DNA of 55,873 nucleotides, from positions 1 to 55,873 of the forward strand of contig JBPCOI010000076.1 of assembly GCA_051000395.1 (NCBI GenBank), read 5' to 3'. A program made the position numbers and the translations under genes. Under the pieces are notes generated by a model. The model was not told the origin of the DNA. It did not search any database and saw only the letters and a program-made list of their open reading frames with translations. Source of the stretch: JBPCOI01 sp051000395. Lineage in GTDB: Bacteria; Actinomycetota; Actinomycetes; Mycobacteriales; Jatrophihabitantaceae. Of the stretch, positions 40,392 through 48,856 are shown one piece after another; within the stretch, counting starts at the first letter, position 1, and the number at the start of each line of letters is the position of its first letter.

Positions 40392-41414
40392 GTGAGCATC
40401 GAAACGCCCGCTGTCGCCGCCGAGGGCATCGACGCCGGGATCGCCTGGCACCACGGCGACCCGCTCGGCGAGCAGCGCGAGCTGGCGCGCGGCGCGGGCG
40501 TGATCGACCGCAGCAACCGCGGCGTGCTCACCGTCACGGGTGCCGAACGGCTGGCGTGGCTGCACACGATCTGCTCGCAGCACGTCGCCGATCTCGCCGA
40601 CGGCGACTGCGCCGAAGCCCTCGTGCTGTCCCCACACGGGCACGTCGAGCAGCACTGGCAGCTGAGCGAACTCGGCGGGACGGTCTGGATCGATACCGAG
40701 CCGGGCGCGGCGCCCACGGTGCTCGCCTACCTGCAGATGATGCGCTTCCTCAAGCGGGTGGAACCGGCGGACGTGACGCAGGACTGGGCGGTGCTGTCGC
40801 TCGTCGGGCCGCACACGGCCGGCGTGCTGGCTACCGCCGCGCTGCCGGTACCCGAGCTCGGACGCGCGATCGCCTTGCCCGAGAAGGGATTCGTGCGCCG
40901 GATGAGCTGGCCGGGCGACGACGCCGCGGACCTGCTCGTGCCGCGCGCCTCGGCGCCGGGCATGCTCGCGACGCTGCGCGAGGCCGGTGCCCGGCCCGCG
41001 GGACTGTGGGCGTTCGAGGCGCTGCGGGTTCAGGCCCGACGGCCACGGCTGGGCGTCGAGACTGACCACCGCACGATCGCCCACGAGCTCGGCTGGATCG
41101 GATCGGCCGTCCACCTGAACAAGGGCTGCTACCGCGGCCAGGAGACAGTGGCGCGCGTGCAGAACCTCGGCAAGCCACCGCGCCGGCTGGTGCTGCTGCA
41201 CCTGTCCGGCGAGTCCGACGTCCTTCCCGCGGCGGGCACACCCGTCGAGGCGAACGGGCGCAGCGTCGGCTTCCTCGGCACCGCCGTGCACCACCACGAG
41301 CTGGGTCCTATTGCGCTCGCGGTGATCAAGCGGTCGCTGCCCGACGACACGCCGCTGCGCGTCGCCGGCGCGCCGGTGGCGATCGACGCGGCGCAGCCCG
41401 GCGCGAGCGGCTGA
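40392..41414 (+). CDS. ygfZ: YgfZ/GcvT-family folate-binding protein
   Basis: This 340-aa protein binds tetrahydrofolate and assists iron-sulfur cluster enzymes. The diagnostic motif KGCYRGQETVAR is at about residues 242-253, in a GcvT-like fold. GTG 40392 lies 7 bases after the Fur stop, so both are co-transcribed. The conserved neighbourhood with a Fur regulator and a sulfur block fits Fe-S maintenance. Confidence 0.92.
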   Translation: MSIETPAVAAEGIDAGIAWHHGDPLGEQRELARGAGVIDRSNRGVLTVTGAERLAWLHTICSQHVADLADGDCAEALVLSPHGHVEQHWQLSELGGTVWIDTEPGAAPTVLAYLQMMRFLKRVEPADVTQDWAVLSLVGPHTAGVLATAALPVPELGRAIALPEKGFVRRMSWPGDDAADLLVPRASAPGMLATLREAGARPAGLWAFEALRVQARRPRLGVETDHRTIAHELGWIGSAVHLNKGCYRGQETVARVQNLGKPPRRLVLLHLSGESDVLPAAGTPVEANGRSVGFLGTAVHHHELGPIALAVIKRSLPDDTPLRVAGAPVAIDAAQPGASG

Positions 41415-41537
41415 ACTGCGGCGTGATATTCGTAGCCCGGCGCTCGCCGCGGCTGCATCTTGGGTAGGCAGAAGCGCGAGGGTGCTTGGCCGCTGCACCG
41501 GCCGGCGCTGCGGCGAGAGGTCCTGAGGAGGTCTGCC

Positions 41538-42902
41538 ATGACAGTCGCGGAGACGGTGCGCCCACTGCTGCTGACGGCGTTGGGTCCCGACGCTCCACTG
41601 CGCGTCACCTGTTGGGACGGCAGCCACTTCGGCCCGCCCGGCGCGCCGGTGCAACTGAAGATCATGCACCGCCGTGCGCTGCGCCGGCTGCTGTGGGCGC
41701 CGAATGAACTCGGGTTCGCACGGGCCTATGTCTCCGGCGACGTCGAGGTCGAGGGCGACATGCTCGCCGCGCTGGACGCCCTCGACCAGCTGGCGGCACC
41801 TGAGGACGGACCCGGGATCGCGATGAACTCCCAGACGACGAAGGCCGCGCTCGCCGCGGCGCTCAAGTTGGGCGTGATCGGACTGCCGCCGAAACCTCCG
41901 GCGGAGGAAGCGAAACTGGGCGGCAGACGGCACAGCAAGCGACGTGACGCGGCGGCCATCGCGCACCATTACGACGTCGGCAACGACTTCTACCGGATCG
42001 TCCTGGGCGAGTCGATGACCTACTCGTGCGCCTACTGGGGATCAGCGGCCGAGGACCTCGCCGCCGCCCAACTCGCCAAGTGCGACCTGGTGGCGCGCAA
42101 GCTCGGGCTCGCTGCCGGCATGCGGGTGCTGGACGTCGGCTGCGGGTGGGGGACGTTCGCGCTGCACGCCGCGCGGACCTACGGCGCCCACGTCGTCGGC
42201 GTCACGCTCTCGCACGAGCAGGCCGGCTTCGCGCGCAAGCGGATGGCTGAGGAGGGCGTCGGCGACCTGGTCGACATCCGCGTCCAGGACTACCGCGATG
42301 TGCACGACGGTCCGTACGACGCGATCTCGAGCATCGGCATGGCCGAACACGTCGGCGCGTCGATGCTGCCCACCTACGCCGCCGACCTGTTCGCGCTGCT
42401 GCGCCCGCAAGGACGGCTGCTCAACCACGCGATCTCACGTCGGCCCGGCAAGCCCACACCGTTCTCCAGGACCTCCTTCATCGCGCGCTACGTCTTTCCC
42501 GACGGTGAGCTGGAGCCGATCGCGACGATGACCGAGGCCATCGAGGGCGCCGGCTTCGAGGTCCGCGACGTCGAGTCCCTTCGCGAGCACTACGCGCTGA
42601 CGCTGCGCGCGTGGGTGGCGAACCTGGAGCGCGACTGGGAGCAGGCGGTGGCACTCACGAGCCCGGGTCGCGCCCGCATCTGGCGGCTGTACATGGCCGG
42701 GTCGGCGCTCGCGTTCGAGGCGAACCGGATCGGCGTCAACCAGGTGCTGGCCGTCAAACCGGGTCCCCGCGGGCAGAGCGGGATGCCGCGTTCGCGCACC
42801 GCGCTGCTCAGCGGCTGGGCAGCGCTCAGACCGAGGACAGCTGCTTGTCGTCCTCGGGCGTCCAGCTGCCGTCGGCCGGTTCGACGGACACGCGTGGCGT
42901 GA
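41538..42902 (+). CDS. Cyclopropane-fatty-acyl-phospholipid synthase family methyltransferase
   Basis: This SAM-dependent enzyme methylates unsaturated acyl chains of phospholipids. The 454-aa protein has HHYDVGNDFYRIVLGESMTY (the lipid/SAM entry block, about 155-175), VLDVGCGWGTFALHAA (SAM motif I) and VGVTLSHEQ. GAGGAGG lies seven bases before ATG 41538. The last 25 residues (RPRTAACRPRASSCRRP) overlap the opposite MMPL gene and look like unselected sequence, so the ancestral stop was probably earlier. Confidence 0.9.
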   Translation: MTVAETVRPLLLTALGPDAPLRVTCWDGSHFGPPGAPVQLKIMHRRALRRLLWAPNELGFARAYVSGDVEVEGDMLAALDALDQLAAPEDGPGIAMNSQTTKAALAAALKLGVIGLPPKPPAEEAKLGGRRHSKRRDAAAIAHHYDVGNDFYRIVLGESMTYSCAYWGSAAEDLAAAQLAKCDLVARKLGLAAGMRVLDVGCGWGTFALHAARTYGAHVVGVTLSHEQAGFARKRMAEEGVGDLVDIRVQDYRDVHDGPYDAISSIGMAEHVGASMLPTYAADLFALLRPQGRLLNHAISRRPGKPTPFSRTSFIARYVFPDGELEPIATMTEAIEGAGFEVRDVESLREHYALTLRAWVANLERDWEQAVALTSPGRARIWRLYMAGSALAFEANRIGVNQVLAVKPGPRGQSGMPRSRTALLSGWAALRPRTAACRPRASSCRRPVRRTRVA

Positions 42903-45051
42903 TCCGGTCCAGCCACTTCGGGAAGTACCAGTTGGCCTTGCCGAACAGGTGCATCAGCGACGGGACGAGCACGGTACGCAGGATGAAGGCGTCGAGGAAG
43001 ATCGCCGCCCCCAGGCCGAGTCCGATGAGCTTGATCGCTCGGGCGTCGCCGAGGATGAAACCGCCGAAGACCGCCATCATGATGACCGCAGCAGCGGTGA
43101 TGATCCCACCCGTCTCGGCCTGTCCGACGCGGATCGATCGCCTGTTGTCGCCGGTGTGCACCCATTCCTCGTGCATGCGGCTGACCAGGAATACCTGGTA
43201 GTCCATGGACAGGCCGAACAGGATCGCGAAGAACAGCACCGGCAGGAACGCGTCGATCGGCCCCCCGCGTCCCAGGCCGAGCAGCTCGGACAGCCACCCC
43301 CACTGGAAGATCGCGACGACGATGCCGAAGGACGCGCCCGCCGCGAACAGGTTCATCACCGCGGCGGTGAGCGGGATGAGCAGGCTGCGAAACGCGAGCA
43401 TGAGCAGCAGGAACGACAAGCCGATGATCGCCAGGAAGAACAGCGGCATCTTCGCCGACAGCACCTTGGCGAAGTCCACGAACACCGCGGTCTGGCCGAA
43501 GACGTAGACGCGGTTCGGCCCGGCCCGATCCAGCTCCGGGGCGAGGTTGCTGCGCAGTGACTTGACCAGCGCCGTGGTCGCGGCATCCTGCGGTGAGGTG
43601 GTCGTCTTGAACCCGACGAAGGCGAGATCACCGGCGATCGGGGTCGCCCACACGCTGTGCGCGTCGACCCCCGGCACCGCCGCGAGGCGCCCGGAGACGT
43701 TCGCGAGGTAGGCCGCCTGCGTCGCCGTCGGCCCGCTGAGGACGAGTTCGAGGGTCGAGTTGTAGCCCTTGCCGAACGCCTCGGTGATCAGGTCGTAACC
43801 CTTGCGGGTAGTGCTGCCGGCCGGATCGGTGCTCTCGTCGGCGTGTCCGAGGCGCAAGGAGAAGAACGGGACGGCCAGCACGACGATCAGCCCCGCCGCG
43901 ACCGCGCCGAGAACCAGCTTGTTGGTGGAGACGAACTCCGACCAGGACGACCAGCGGGTCCGGCGCGGCTCGTGGTGGTAGGTCCCGGCCTTGATCGCCT
44001 TGCGGACCTTGCGCGGCAGCACCCGGTGCCCCAGCAGCGACAGCACGGCGGGCAGCAGCGTCAGCGACGCGATCATCGTCAGCGCAACCGCGATGGACGT
44101 GCCCACCGCCACCCCGTAGAGGAAGCTGACCCCGAGCGCGCACAGGCCCAGGATCGCGACACAGACCGTCGCCCCGGCGAACATCACGGCGCGGCCCGAG
44201 GTGTTGAGGGCCAGCACGATCGAATCGGCGACCGGCATGCCGCGCATCAGGTTGCGCCGGTGCCGGGTGACGATGAACAGCGCGTAGTCGACGCCGACCC
44301 CGATGACCATGAGCTGCGCGAGTTGGGTGGCGAAGGTCGCGACGTTCATCGTGTGGCTCAGCAGCGAGACGAACGCCAGGCCGCTGCCCAGCGCTGCGGC
44401 GGCGCAGAGCAGGGGAAGCACGGCCGCGCCGACCGTCCGGAACACCAGGCCGAGGATGATCAGCGCGGCGATGAAGCCGAACACCTCCGGCGGGATGCCC
44501 TTCTGCTGTGCGGCGAGGTTCGCGAACGCCGCGCCGGTGAACTCGTACTGCGTGTGCGCGTCGCCGAGCCTGTCCAACGCGTCGTGCACTCCGGTGAAGT
44601 TGGCCAGCGCATTCTGTTTGCCCTGCCAGGCGATGTCGACGAGCCCGACGGTGCCGTCGTGGCTGAGCAACGACGGCAAGCCCGGCAGGTTCGCTGCGGG
44701 CAGCGCGCAGTCGACCGAGTGCCAGGGCGAGGTGATCGTCGCGACGTGCAGACCCGCCGAGCAGAGCTTGTCGAGCGCCGGCACCAGTCCCGCGGGCGCC
44801 TGCACCGGGCTCAGCGTCGTGGATCGGGTATGGACCACGACCGTGCCGACCTGACCGGTACGCGCGCCCTGGCCGTGCGCTCGCAGTAGGTCGAGCACCT
44901 GCTGCGTCTGCGTGCCCGGCAGCGTGAAGACGTCCTTGTAGCTCGCGCCGCCCGCGCCGGCGGCCAGAGCCTGCGCCCCGATGATGAACACGATCCAGCC
45001 GGCGATCACGAACCACCGCTTCTCGACGGCGAGGCGGGCGAGCGTCTTCAT
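42826..45051 (-). CDS. MMPL/RND-family lipid or drug exporter
   Basis: This 741-aa membrane protein has about 11-12 helices in two repeats, each with a large outer loop (about 40-180 and 400-530). GVGVDYALFIVTRHRRNL and FGLSMDYQVFLVSRMHEEW are the two conserved helix-4/10 motifs with the proton-relay Asp-Tyr pairs. MMPL proteins export lipids, siderophores or drugs. It converges with the cyclopropane synthase gene and overlaps its end by 77 bases. The substrate is unknown. Confidence 0.92.
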   Translation of the reverse strand: MKTLARLAVEKRWFVIAGWIVFIIGAQALAAGAGGASYKDVFTLPGTQTQQVLDLLRAHGQGARTGQVGTVVVHTRSTTLSPVQAPAGLVPALDKLCSAGLHVATITSPWHSVDCALPAANLPGLPSLLSHDGTVGLVDIAWQGKQNALANFTGVHDALDRLGDAHTQYEFTGAAFANLAAQQKGIPPEVFGFIAALIILGLVFRTVGAAVLPLLCAAAALGSGLAFVSLLSHTMNVATFATQLAQLMVIGVGVDYALFIVTRHRRNLMRGMPVADSIVLALNTSGRAVMFAGATVCVAILGLCALGVSFLYGVAVGTSIAVALTMIASLTLLPAVLSLLGHRVLPRKVRKAIKAGTYHHEPRRTRWSSWSEFVSTNKLVLGAVAAGLIVVLAVPFFSLRLGHADESTDPAGSTTRKGYDLITEAFGKGYNSTLELVLSGPTATQAAYLANVSGRLAAVPGVDAHSVWATPIAGDLAFVGFKTTTSPQDAATTALVKSLRSNLAPELDRAGPNRVYVFGQTAVFVDFAKVLSAKMPLFFLAIIGLSFLLLMLAFRSLLIPLTAAVMNLFAAGASFGIVVAIFQWGWLSELLGLGRGGPIDAFLPVLFFAILFGLSMDYQVFLVSRMHEEWVHTGDNRRSIRVGQAETGGIITAAAVIMMAVFGGFILGDARAIKLIGLGLGAAIFLDAFILRTVLVPSLMHLFGKANWYFPKWLDRITPRVSVEPADGSWTPEDDKQLSSV

Positions 45052-45243
45052 GAACGTCTCCGAGAAGCGGCGCGGCAGGGCTGGGGTGCGGCTAACAGTG
45101 CCCGGCGCAGTACCGGCTGCCCGCTCCTGTCTCAGTGCCCTGACAGGGCTTGCGCACCCGTTGCCAGCAACGCTCCACCGGCGTGACCAGGATCGCTAGC
45201 TGCCCGCTTGCATTTGCTAGCAGGGCTCGGTCACACTGGACAG

Positions 45244-45675
45244 GTGATAGCCGACGGGCCCAAGGAGCAGGCGAAACGGGGCAGCGCCGCGATCGGGGAG
45301 TTCATCCGGGAGCAGCGCGAACAAGCCCAGGTATCGCTGCGCCAGCTCGCCCGGCTCGCCGGCGTCTCCAACCCCTACCTCTCGCAGATCGAGCGTGGGC
45401 TTCGCAAGCCGAGCGCGGACATCCTGCAGCAGATCGCCAAGGGACTGCGGATCTCGGCAGAGCAGTTGTACGTGCGTGCCGGCATCCTCGAAGCCCACTC
45501 GGGCGACCCGGAGCTGGTGGGCGCGATCCTCGCCGACGACGGGCTCGGCGAGCGGCAGAAGCAGGTCCTCGTCGACATCTACGAGTCGTTCCGGCGCGAG
45601 AACGCGCAGCAGCGCGCCGGAGTCGAGCTGGGCGAACTCGCAGCCGTCCCGCCCGTCGTCGCGGTAGGCGAGTGA
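45244..45675 (+). CDS. XRE-family helix-turn-helix regulator upstream of the HbhA-like gene
   Basis: The 143-aa protein has an N-terminal XRE domain (VSLRQLARLAGVSNPYLSQI, about 31-50) and a helical C-terminal half. GTG 45244 is chosen because upstream codons look non-coding. In mycobacteria the same order, XRE gene then hbhA then DUF2516 gene, is found, so it may control the adhesin-like gene. Two GCTAGC hexamers in the upstream gap (about 45195 and 45218) could be its sites. Confidence 0.82.
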   Translation: MIADGPKEQAKRGSAAIGEFIREQREQAQVSLRQLARLAGVSNPYLSQIERGLRKPSADILQQIAKGLRISAEQLYVRAGILEAHSGDPELVGAILADDGLGERQKQVLVDIYESFRRENAQQRAGVELGELAAVPPVVAVGE

Positions 45676-45744
45676 GCCGACCGGCCGGTCAGCCGGCACC
45701 AGATTTCCGCATCATCCGATCTCATCACAAGGGAAGTGACACAC

Positions 45745-46332
45745 ATGTCGATCACCAGTGACATCCGCTCCTACGCCGACACCGCGCTCGAGCAGGGCAA
45801 GCAGGTCCTCGACCAGGCGCAGGCCCAGCTCAACGACGTGAGCGGCCAGGCGAACCAGCTCGCGGGCAAGGCCAAGGACAACGTCTCCGGCCTGACCGGC
45901 AAGATCACCGGCAGTGCTGGCGATACCCTCGCCGACCTGCGCGCGCAGGCCGAGAAGGCCGTCAACCTCGACGCCGTCAAGTCCGCCGTCGAGCCCTACC
46001 TCGCGCAGGCCAAGGGCTACACGAGCACGGTCGGCGACCGCGCCGAGGAGCTGTTCTCGACGCTCACGGGTGATCCGCGCGTCGCCAAGCTGGTTGCCAC
46101 CGCCGAGTCGCTCGCCGGGGCCGTCGTCGAGACGGTGCACGAGCGCGTCGTCAAGCCGGTGCAGTCGCTGACCGGCCGCGGCAGCAAGCCCGTCGCCAAG
46201 GCCCGCCCGAAGCCCGCCGCCAAGGCCACGCCGAAGCCGGCGCGCCCCGCTGCCACCAAGCCGGTGACGGCGACGAGCGCCCGCAAAGCTCCGGCCCGCA
46301 AGGCCCCGGCCCGCAAGGCCACCAAGGCCTGA
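45745..46332 (+). CDS. HbhA-like coiled-coil protein with Lys/Ala/Pro tail
   Basis: This 195-aa protein has a long helical, coiled-coil-prone N-terminal part (residues 1-130, many Ala/Gln/Lys) and a histone-H1-like basic tail from about 140 built of KPAAK, PARKA and related repeats. Heparin-binding haemagglutinin of mycobacteria has this design and binds host glycans and intracellular lipid bodies; here adhesion, DNA or lipid binding are all possible. AAGGGAAG precedes ATG 45745. A strong terminator follows. Confidence 0.8.
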   Translation: MSITSDIRSYADTALEQGKQVLDQAQAQLNDVSGQANQLAGKAKDNVSGLTGKITGSAGDTLADLRAQAEKAVNLDAVKSAVEPYLAQAKGYTSTVGDRAEELFSTLTGDPRVAKLVATAESLAGAVVETVHERVVKPVQSLTGRGSKPVAKARPKPAAKATPKPARPAATKPVTATSARKAPARKAPARKATKA

Positions 46333-46366
46333 GGCGGCGACCGACCCCCGCGCCTCCGGCTCGCCG

Positions 46367-46400
46367 CGCTGCCCCGTCCCGCATCCGGGACGGGGCAGCG
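46367..46400 (+). terminator. Intrinsic terminator after the HbhA-like gene
   Basis: Perfect 15-bp arms CGCTGCCCCGTCCCG (46367-46381) and CGGGACGGGGCAGCG (46386-46400) around a CATC loop are followed by TTGGTTT. This is the clearest rho-independent terminator in the window. Confidence 0.88.
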
Positions 46401-46448
46401 TTGGTTTCCGACCGCGGCTCAGGGCCGAATGCTCGCTAGGCTGAGCAG

Positions 46449-46748
46449 GTGAACGTCGTCAGCCAGCTCTACTACTGGACCGACGAAATCCTGTTCTGGG
46501 GTCTGGTCGCGCTGCGAGTCTGGGCGTTCGCCGACTGCCTGGTGCGCAAGCTTGCCGCGTTCCCGGCGGTCGACAAGCTGAGCAAGCCGGCGTGGCTGGC
46601 CATCCTCGCCCTGGCCGGGCTGTTCGGGTCGTTCCTGTCCCCGTCGCCCATCGGCCCGATCTCGCTCATCTCGGCGATCGCCGCCGCCGTGTATCTGGCC
46701 GACGTGCGCCCGGCGGTGCGCGAGATCAGCGGCGGCGCCGGGCGCTGA
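46449..46748 (+). CDS. DUF2516-family small membrane protein
   Basis: This 99-aa protein has three hydrophobic helices (about 14-30, 47-62 and 68-86) and matches the DUF2516 family found next to hbhA in mycobacteria. GTG 46449 follows TAGGCT (46437-46442) after six bases, indicating a leaderless start from its own promoter behind the upstream terminator. The function is unknown. Confidence 0.82.
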   Translation: MNVVSQLYYWTDEILFWGLVALRVWAFADCLVRKLAAFPAVDKLSKPAWLAILALAGLFGSFLSPSPIGPISLISAIAAAVYLADVRPAVREISGGAGR

Positions 46749-46757
46749 ACCGGAGCG

Positions 46758-47366
46758 TCACGGGGTGCGCTGCTCGCCTGCTGCAGCAGGCGACGACGCG
46801 GCCCATACCGTCGCCAGACCGGCCAGCAACTGCTCGCCGCTCGGTGCGTTCTCGGGGTCGAGCAGCCACTGCACCGCCAGCCCGTCGCAGACCGCGATGA
46901 CGAAGGTGGCGATCGCGGCGCAGCGCGGGTCCTGCGCGGGAGTGCCGTCGGCGAGGGACACCGCGACGAGTTCGGCCACGCGGGCGCGGGCGCGACGGTA
47001 GTGCTCGGCCAGCTGGTCGCGCAGCTCGGGAACGCGTTGGGCCTGTGCCAGCGCGTCGAGGTAGGCCTGCAGGATCGGACGGCGTTGCGGCAAGCTGTCC
47101 AGCGTCGCGACCCAGGTGGCGGCGCCGCGCTGGATGGGCGACGCGTCCGGGTCGGCCATGACCAGGGAAGCCAGCTGGTCGGTCCACTCCTCGAAGGCGG
47201 CCTCGATCGCCGCGTTCAGCAGGGCGGCTTTGGAGCCGAAGTGGTAACCGATGCTGGCCAGGTTGGTGTCGGACTCGGCCACCAGGTCGCGGGCGGTGAT
47301 GTGCGCGTAGCCCCGCTGCTCGAGCAGCCGCCGCGCCGCGGCGAGCAATTGGTCCCGGTGGCTCAC
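46758..47366 (-). CDS. TetR-family regulator divergent from the cytochrome P450
   Basis: The 202-aa protein has a TetR helix-turn-helix (ITARDLVAESDTNLASIGYHF, about 23-43) and a ligand domain with RDQLAEHYRRARARVAELVA (TetR_C type). GTG 47366 is six bases from TACGCT (47373-47378), so it is likely leaderless. It converges with DUF2516 at a 9-base gap. A near-perfect operator lies between it and the P450. Confidence 0.87.
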   Translation of the reverse strand: MSHRDQLLAAARRLLEQRGYAHITARDLVAESDTNLASIGYHFGSKAALLNAAIEAAFEEWTDQLASLVMADPDASPIQRGAATWVATLDSLPQRRPILQAYLDALAQAQRVPELRDQLAEHYRRARARVAELVAVSLADGTPAQDPRCAAIATFVIAVCDGLAVQWLLDPENAPSGEQLLAGLATVWAASSPAAAGEQRTP

Positions 47367-47399
47367 GGCCAGAGCGTAGCTAGCGGCTCGACAGCGCTC

Positions 47400-47415
47400 T
47401 TATACGGATGTATAA
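47400..47415. promoter_or_regulatory. Palindromic operator TTATAC-GGAT-GTATAA
   Basis: Perfect 6-bp arms at 47400-47405 and 47410-47415, the only AT-rich palindrome in this region, lie in the 86-base gap between tetR and the P450 gene. This is the expected place for a TetR dimer to control both. Confidence 0.65.
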
Positions 47416-47452
47416 ATCGGGGGAGTGCACCGCCGCCGAACGGAGAGCCCGC

Positions 47453-48856
47453 ATGGCCGTCACCGAGCGCTTCCTCGTCTCGCGCGAGCTGCCCGACGAG
47501 CTCGCGCTCCCGCCGGGGCCGAAACTTCCGGCCGCCGTCCAGACCGTGCTGTTCATGACGCAGCGCGACTGGACGGCCCCGCGCTGGCACCGCCGCTACG
47601 GCGACGTGTTCTCCGTGCACTTCGCGCCCGCGGGCAGGGGTGTCGTGCTCGCCCGCCCCGAGCACATCCGGGAGGTGTTCTCCGGCCCGGCGGACACCTT
47701 CCACGCGGGCGAGGGGAACGCGATCCTCGGACCGATCATGGGCGAGCACTCCGTGCTGCTGCTGGACGAGGGCGCCCACCTCGCCGCACGCAAGCGGGTG
47801 ATGGCGGCCTTCCACGGCGAGACGATGCGTGGCTACGGGCAGCTCATCGAGCAGGTGGCCGGCGAACGGGTCGAGCACTGGCCGGTGGGCGAACCGTTCG
47901 CGGTTCACCCGAGCATGAACGACATCAGCCTCGAGGTCATCATGCGCATCGTCTTCGGCCTGGCCGAGGGGCCGCGGCTGGAGCGGATGCGACCGTTGCT
48001 GCAGCGGCTCGTGCGGATCGGTCCGATGATCTTCATCGGCTGGCTCTACCCGTGGCTCGACCACGTCGGGCCGTGGCGGCGCTTCCAGCAGCTGAAGAAG
48101 GCGACCGACGACCTGCTCTACGCCGAGATCGCCGAGCGCAGGACGCAGACGGAGCTCGATACGCGCACCGACGTCCTGTCCAAGCTGCTGGTGGCGCATC
48201 CGTCGCAGAGCGACGAGGAGTTGCGTGACCACCTGGTCACCCTGCTGCTGGCCGGCCACGAGACGACCGCGTCCACGCTGGCGTGGGCACTGCACGACCT
48301 GGCCCGCGATCCGCAGCTGCTGAGCCGGGTGCAGCGGGCGGCCGACGAGAATGACGAGGCCTATCTGGAGGCCGTGGTGAAGGAGGCCATGCGGCTGCGG
48401 CCGGTGATCTCGCAGGTGGCCCGGCGGCTGGCCAAACCCGTTCGGCTCGCGGGCTACGACCTGCCCGCCGGCATCGTGGTGTTCCCGTCGATCTCGCTCG
48501 TGCAGCACACCGCCGCGATCTATCCGTCGCCCTCGACGTTTCGTCCCGGGCGATTCCTCGGCGCGAACCCGCCGCCGGCCACTTGGATCCCGTTCGGCGG
48601 CGGGATCCGCCGCTGCCTCGGCGCCTCGCTGGCCAGCGTCGAGGCGCAGGCGGTGCTCAAGGCCGTGCTCACCCGCGTCGACATCGTGCCGGGCGGGCGG
48701 CGGGAGCACGCGAGGACTCGCAACATCACCACCGTCCCCTCGCGCGGCGCCCGGATCGTCAGCCGCCCGAGACGGCGCGACGCTGCGGCTGGAGCGGGGT
48801 CCGGACCTGGGGCCGATGCCGGTGCCGCAGGCGGGCAAGCAGCACGAGGGCGATGA
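47453..48856 (+). CDS. Cytochrome P450
   Basis: This 467-aa haem-thiolate monooxygenase has the I-helix AGHETT (about 267-272), the K-helix EAMRLRP (ExxR, about 311-317) and the haem loop FGGGIRRCLG with Cys388. It has the look of the CYP family accepting lipids or terpenoids. CGGAGAG precedes ATG 47453. The last 30 residues (from about 438) are Gly/Ala/Arg-rich and overlap the opposite mannosyltransferase gene by 98 bases. Electron partners are not in the window. Confidence 0.93.
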   Translation: MAVTERFLVSRELPDELALPPGPKLPAAVQTVLFMTQRDWTAPRWHRRYGDVFSVHFAPAGRGVVLARPEHIREVFSGPADTFHAGEGNAILGPIMGEHSVLLLDEGAHLAARKRVMAAFHGETMRGYGQLIEQVAGERVEHWPVGEPFAVHPSMNDISLEVIMRIVFGLAEGPRLERMRPLLQRLVRIGPMIFIGWLYPWLDHVGPWRRFQQLKKATDDLLYAEIAERRTQTELDTRTDVLSKLLVAHPSQSDEELRDHLVTLLLAGHETTASTLAWALHDLARDPQLLSRVQRAADENDEAYLEAVVKEAMRLRPVISQVARRLAKPVRLAGYDLPAGIVVFPSISLVQHTAAIYPSPSTFRPGRFLGANPPPATWIPFGGGIRRCLGASLASVEAQAVLKAVLTRVDIVPGGRREHARTRNITTVPSRGARIVSRPRRRDAAAGAGSGPGADAGAAGGQAARGR

